Source: an uncultured Planctomycetaceae bacterium
GTDB taxonomy: Bacteria > Planctomycetota > Planctomycetia > Pirellulales > UBA1268
Assembly: GCA_903885855.1 (NCBI GenBank)
Contig: CAISKG010000220.1
Location: 1-7,776 of the forward strand
Direction of reading: 5' to 3'
Length of the DNA: 7,776 nt
This document shows positions 5,585 through 7,776 of the stretch, in pieces. Below the pieces are notes generated by a model that searched no databases, had not been told where the DNA came from, and was given only the letters and a program-made list of their open reading frames with translations. The translations under genes were made by a program, and so were the position numbers. Each line of letters opens with the position of its first letter. The stretch's first letter is position 1.

Positions 5585-6553
5585 ATGCGAATCGTCCTCT
5601 GCTACCCGGTGGAGCCGCGCCACCTGCGGCAGATCCAGGCCGTCGTGCCGGACGCCGAGATCGTGGATGCCGGCCAGGAGCACGTGGCGCGGGAGTTGCC
5701 GCACTGCGACCTCTTCTGCGGCCATCCCAAGGTGCCGGTGCCCTGGGACGACGTCGTGGCCGCCGGCCGGCTGCGCTGGATCCAGTCGTCGGCCGCCGGC
5801 CTCGACCACTGCCTCGTGCCGTCGGTCGTCGGCTCGGAGATCGTCGTCACGAGCGCCTCCGGCGTGCTCGCCGATCAGGTGGCCGAGCACGGGATCGGCC
5901 TGGCGATCGCCTGCACGCGGCGCCTGCCGCTCTTTCTCGAGCAGCAGGCGCAGCGCGAGTTCGTGCGCCGGCCGACGAAGGACCTCACCGACGCGACCGT
6001 CGGCATCGTCGGCCTCGGCGGCAACGGCCGGCGGCTGGCACGCGTGCTCATCCCCTTCAACGTCCGGATCCTGGCCACCGATTACTTTCCGGTGCGCAAG
6101 CCCGACCACGTGGCGTTTCTCGGCCCCCCCGAGAGCCTGTGGGAGATCCTCCCGCAGGTCGACGTCCTCTTCCTCTGCGCGCCGCTCACCGCGGCGACGC
6201 GGAATCTCCTCGACGCCGCCGCCTTCGCGGCGATGAAACCGGGGGCGATCCTCGTCAACATGGCCCGCGGGAAGTTGGTCGACGAGGACGCGCTCGTCGA
6301 CGCGCTCGAACGCGGCCGGCTCGATTCGGCCGCCCTCGACGTCACCCCCGACGAACCGCCCGCCGCCGACAGCCGCCTGTGGCGAGCCCCGCGGCTCATC
6401 ATCACGCCGCACGTGGGGGGGCAGTCGGCGCGCCGAATCGATGCGATGACCGACTTTTTCTGCGATAATCTCGGGCGCTATCTGCGCGGCGAGCCGATCC
6501 TCAACGCGGTCGACAAGCGCCTCGGCTTCCCCCGGCCGCGCCCCGAGTGGTGA
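5585..6553 (+). CDS. D-2-hydroxyacid dehydrogenase, NAD-binding
   Basis: This is a 322-residue cytosolic enzyme of normal family length. It is expected to interconvert a D-2-hydroxyacid and its 2-oxoacid with a nicotinamide cofactor; the substrate cannot be told from sequence. The N-terminal catalytic part starts MRIVLCYPVE and includes WIQSSAAGLDH, matching the family's substrate-binding loop. The Rossmann motif GLGGNG is at residues 143-148, and the second strand ends ILATD with Asp166, an acid that normally selects NAD over NADP. The catalytic triad is complete: Arg228 in NMARGKLVDEDAL, Glu257 in DVTPDEPP and His276 in ITPHVGG. There is no signal peptide. The ATG at 5585 is chosen because the family begins here; no clear Shine-Dalgarno precedes it, so initiation may be leaderless or SD-independent. 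The kinase gene follows closely, so the two are probably co-transcribed. Confidence 0.93.
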   Translation: MRIVLCYPVEPRHLRQIQAVVPDAEIVDAGQEHVARELPHCDLFCGHPKVPVPWDDVVAAGRLRWIQSSAAGLDHCLVPSVVGSEIVVTSASGVLADQVAEHGIGLAIACTRRLPLFLEQQAQREFVRRPTKDLTDATVGIVGLGGNGRRLARVLIPFNVRILATDYFPVRKPDHVAFLGPPESLWEILPQVDVLFLCAPLTAATRNLLDAAAFAAMKPGAILVNMARGKLVDEDALVDALERGRLDSAALDVTPDEPPAADSRLWRAPRLIITPHVGGQSARRIDAMTDFFCDNLGRYLRGEPILNAVDKRLGFPRPRPEW

Positions 6554-6564
6554 CCTCCGCCGCC

Positions 6565-7668
6565 ATGTCCACGACCATCCTCCAGGAAGGGCGCCCCACC
6601 GTCACCCCCGACGGGGGCACGGCGAGCCGCTGCCCGCAGGACCTGCTCGCGCGCTACGCGGAGATCCTCCAGCAGGGGCGGCTGTCGTGGACGGAGCACC
6701 ACCACCTCGAGCGGCAGCTCGGGGCGGGCGGCCAGGGGGTGGTCTATCTGTCGACGCGGCGCGGCAGCGACGCCTTCACCGTGCCGGTGGCGCTCAAGTA
6801 TTTCTCGCCGGAGCGGTTCGACTCCGAGGAGCTGTACGTGGAGGCGATGGGGCGGATCGCCAAGGTCGCCTCGCGCGTGGCCCTCATCCAGCAGGACAAC
6901 CTCCTCGACGTCCACAACTTCATCGAGCAGCGCCGGATCCGCATCATGCAGATGGAGTGGATCGACGGCCACGACCTCTCGGACTTGCTCGCGCCCAAGT
7001 TCCTCGAGCGGACCCGGGCCAGCGTCGACGACCGTCGCTGGCGCTATCTCAACGACTGCGTCGTGACCGCCGGCCCGCGGCAGTCGCGCTTCAAGCCCGG
7101 GGTGGCGATCGCGATCGTGCGCGAGTGCCTGGCGGCGCTGGCCGCACTGCACCGCGAGGGGATCGTGCACGGCGACATCAAGACCGCCAACATCATGGTC
7201 AAGCGCACCGGCAACGCGAAGATCATCGACATCGGCTCGGCGGTGGCGCTCGACGACATCCCGCCCAACCGGGCCTGCACGCCGGCCTTCGCGGCCCCGG
7301 AGGTGCTCGAGGGGCGGGAGATCACGCCGCGCAGCGACTTGGCGAGCCTCGGCTACGTGCTGGTGGAAATGCTCGCCGGCGAGCCCCCGTTCGCCGGGCT
7401 CACCACCTACCGCGAATTGATCGAGGCCAAGCGGGCGCTGGGGGGCCGGCTCCCGCAGTTGCTTCCGCCCGAGGTGGCCTGCAGCGAGTTGCTCGTCAAC
7501 TTCATCCGCCGCTTGGTGGCCGCCGATCCGTCGCTGCGTTTCGCGAGCGCGGAGGACGCCGACCTCGTGAAGGAGGGGGCGGCGAGTTTCCACCGCCAGC
7601 TGATCGTGGGCGGCCTGGCGAGCGAGTACGACAACGAGATCCGGGCCTGGCTGGACGAGTTGTCCTGA
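6565..7668 (+). CDS. Soluble Hanks-type Ser/Thr protein kinase, non-RD
   Basis: This is a 367-residue protein with most kinase subdomains: the glycine loop LGAGGQGVVY (Gly53, 55, 56, 58), the ATP-binding lysine in VALKYF (Lys78), a likely helix-C partner (Glu93), the catalytic loop VHGDIKTANIMV (Asp204, Lys206, Asn209), the metal-binding DIG (Asp222 to Gly224), APE (244-246), the SDLASLG motif (Asp258) and a late DPSLRF arginine. The key residues suggest an active enzyme. Two positions differ from the usual: HGD replaces HRD, making it a non-RD kinase that need not be switched on by activation-loop phosphorylation, and DIG replaces DFG. No membrane segment or extracellular sensor repeat follows the kinase domain, so it should be cytosolic, with a leading segment of about 48 residues of unknown role. 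The ATG at 6565 is 11 nt after the dehydrogenase stop. GTG codons at 6547 and 6550 overlap that stop and are alternative starts. The target is unknown. Confidence 0.9.
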   Translation: MSTTILQEGRPTVTPDGGTASRCPQDLLARYAEILQQGRLSWTEHHHLERQLGAGGQGVVYLSTRRGSDAFTVPVALKYFSPERFDSEELYVEAMGRIAKVASRVALIQQDNLLDVHNFIEQRRIRIMQMEWIDGHDLSDLLAPKFLERTRASVDDRRWRYLNDCVVTAGPRQSRFKPGVAIAIVRECLAALAALHREGIVHGDIKTANIMVKRTGNAKIIDIGSAVALDDIPPNRACTPAFAAPEVLEGREITPRSDLASLGYVLVEMLAGEPPFAGLTTYRELIEAKRALGGRLPQLLPPEVACSELLVNFIRRLVAADPSLRFASAEDADLVKEGAASFHRQLIVGGLASEYDNEIRAWLDELS

Positions 7669-7719
7669 AGGCCGCGCGGCGCGGCAGCAGCGATGTCGCC
7701 ATGAACACCGAGTGGCGCC

Positions 7720-7776
7720 CGGACGAACCCCTCCGGGCCCGGGAGCCAGGACGAACCCCTCCGGGCCTGGGAGCCC
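7720..7776. repeat. 28-bp tandem repeat, two copies, cut by the window edge
   Basis: Units at 7720-7747 and 7748-7775 have a period of 28 bp and differ at three positions (C/A at the first base, C/T in GGGCC[CT]GGG, and the last unit base region being otherwise identical; core GGACGAACCCCTCCGGGCC). Base 7776 begins what may be a third copy. Within a unit CTCC can pair with GGAG, giving a small hairpin. Neither copy contains a stop codon in any of the three plus-strand frames. An ATG at 7701, 32 nt after the kinase stop, opens a frame that runs through both units to the edge (motifs DEPLRAREP and GRTPPGLGA). With no Shine-Dalgarno, I do not call it a gene. Confidence 0.8.

Noticed and set aside
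4411..5586. In-frame upstream extension of the oxidoreductase, giving a 952-codon frame
   Set aside because: The region codes the DoxX-like protein in another frame, and the Tat signal marks the true start at 4410.
4978..6468. Long plus-strand frame across the divergent spacer and the dehydrogenase
   Set aside because: Arg/Pro-rich translation in the wrong frame; the dehydrogenase motifs are in the frame starting at 5585.
6547..6564. GTG start for the kinase overlapping the dehydrogenase stop
   Set aside because: Possible, but without a Shine-Dalgarno; it adds only six residues, and the ATG at 6565 is the simpler choice.
6478..7593. 371-codon minus-strand frame opposite the kinase
   Set aside because: Shadow of the kinase gene; no recognisable motifs.
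7720..7776. CRISPR array
   Set aside because: The units abut directly with no unique spacers, so this is a simple tandem repeat.

Overview
The window is very GC-rich (roughly 70 percent by eye) and tightly coded. The gene content suggests a planctomycete, probably of the Pirellulales type. The signs are a Tat-exported Gfo/Idh/MocA oxidoreductase, a DoxX-like membrane protein, secreted hydrolases with long Ala/Gly-rich signal peptides, a soluble Hanks-type kinase and a low-complexity GC-rich tandem repeat. This is inference from gene families; no rRNA or tRNA is present to confirm it.

Layout. (a) 1-642 holds no intact gene. On the minus strand there is a promoter-like site, a palindrome, a good ribosome binding site and a 106-codon reading frame (386-66). 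Its second half resembles the N-terminal part of ImuA/RecA-like mutagenesis proteins but stops early, so it looks like a remnant. Two short direct-repeat patches (313-348 and 489-541) and a strong hairpin (30-48) also lie here. (b) 643-2696, plus strand: a two-gene operon encoding a secreted protein with a caspase-like His/Cys pattern, followed after 23 nt and a strong Shine-Dalgarno by a secreted alpha/beta hydrolase. (c) 2697-2727: a hairpin between convergent genes. (d) 5333-2728, minus strand: a DoxX-like membrane protein and a Tat-exported Gfo/Idh/MocA oxidoreductase, translationally coupled by an ATGA overlap. (e) 5334-5584: a divergent intergenic region. (f) 5585-7668, plus strand: a D-2-hydroxyacid dehydrogenase with intact catalytic residues and, 11 nt downstream, a soluble Ser/Thr-type kinase with an HGD catalytic loop. 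(g) 7720-7776: the start of a 28-bp tandem repeat, cut by the window edge.

How the genes may work together. Envelope or secreted functions dominate the first two operons: a putative cysteine peptidase with a serine hydrolase, and an exported oxidoreductase with a membrane redox-type partner. The third pair is cytosolic. No phage, transposase, CRISPR or toxin-antitoxin signature was seen. The least ordinary items are the secreted caspase-like protein, the truncated ImuA-like gene with its apparently intact control region, and the 28-bp repeat, which is open in every frame.
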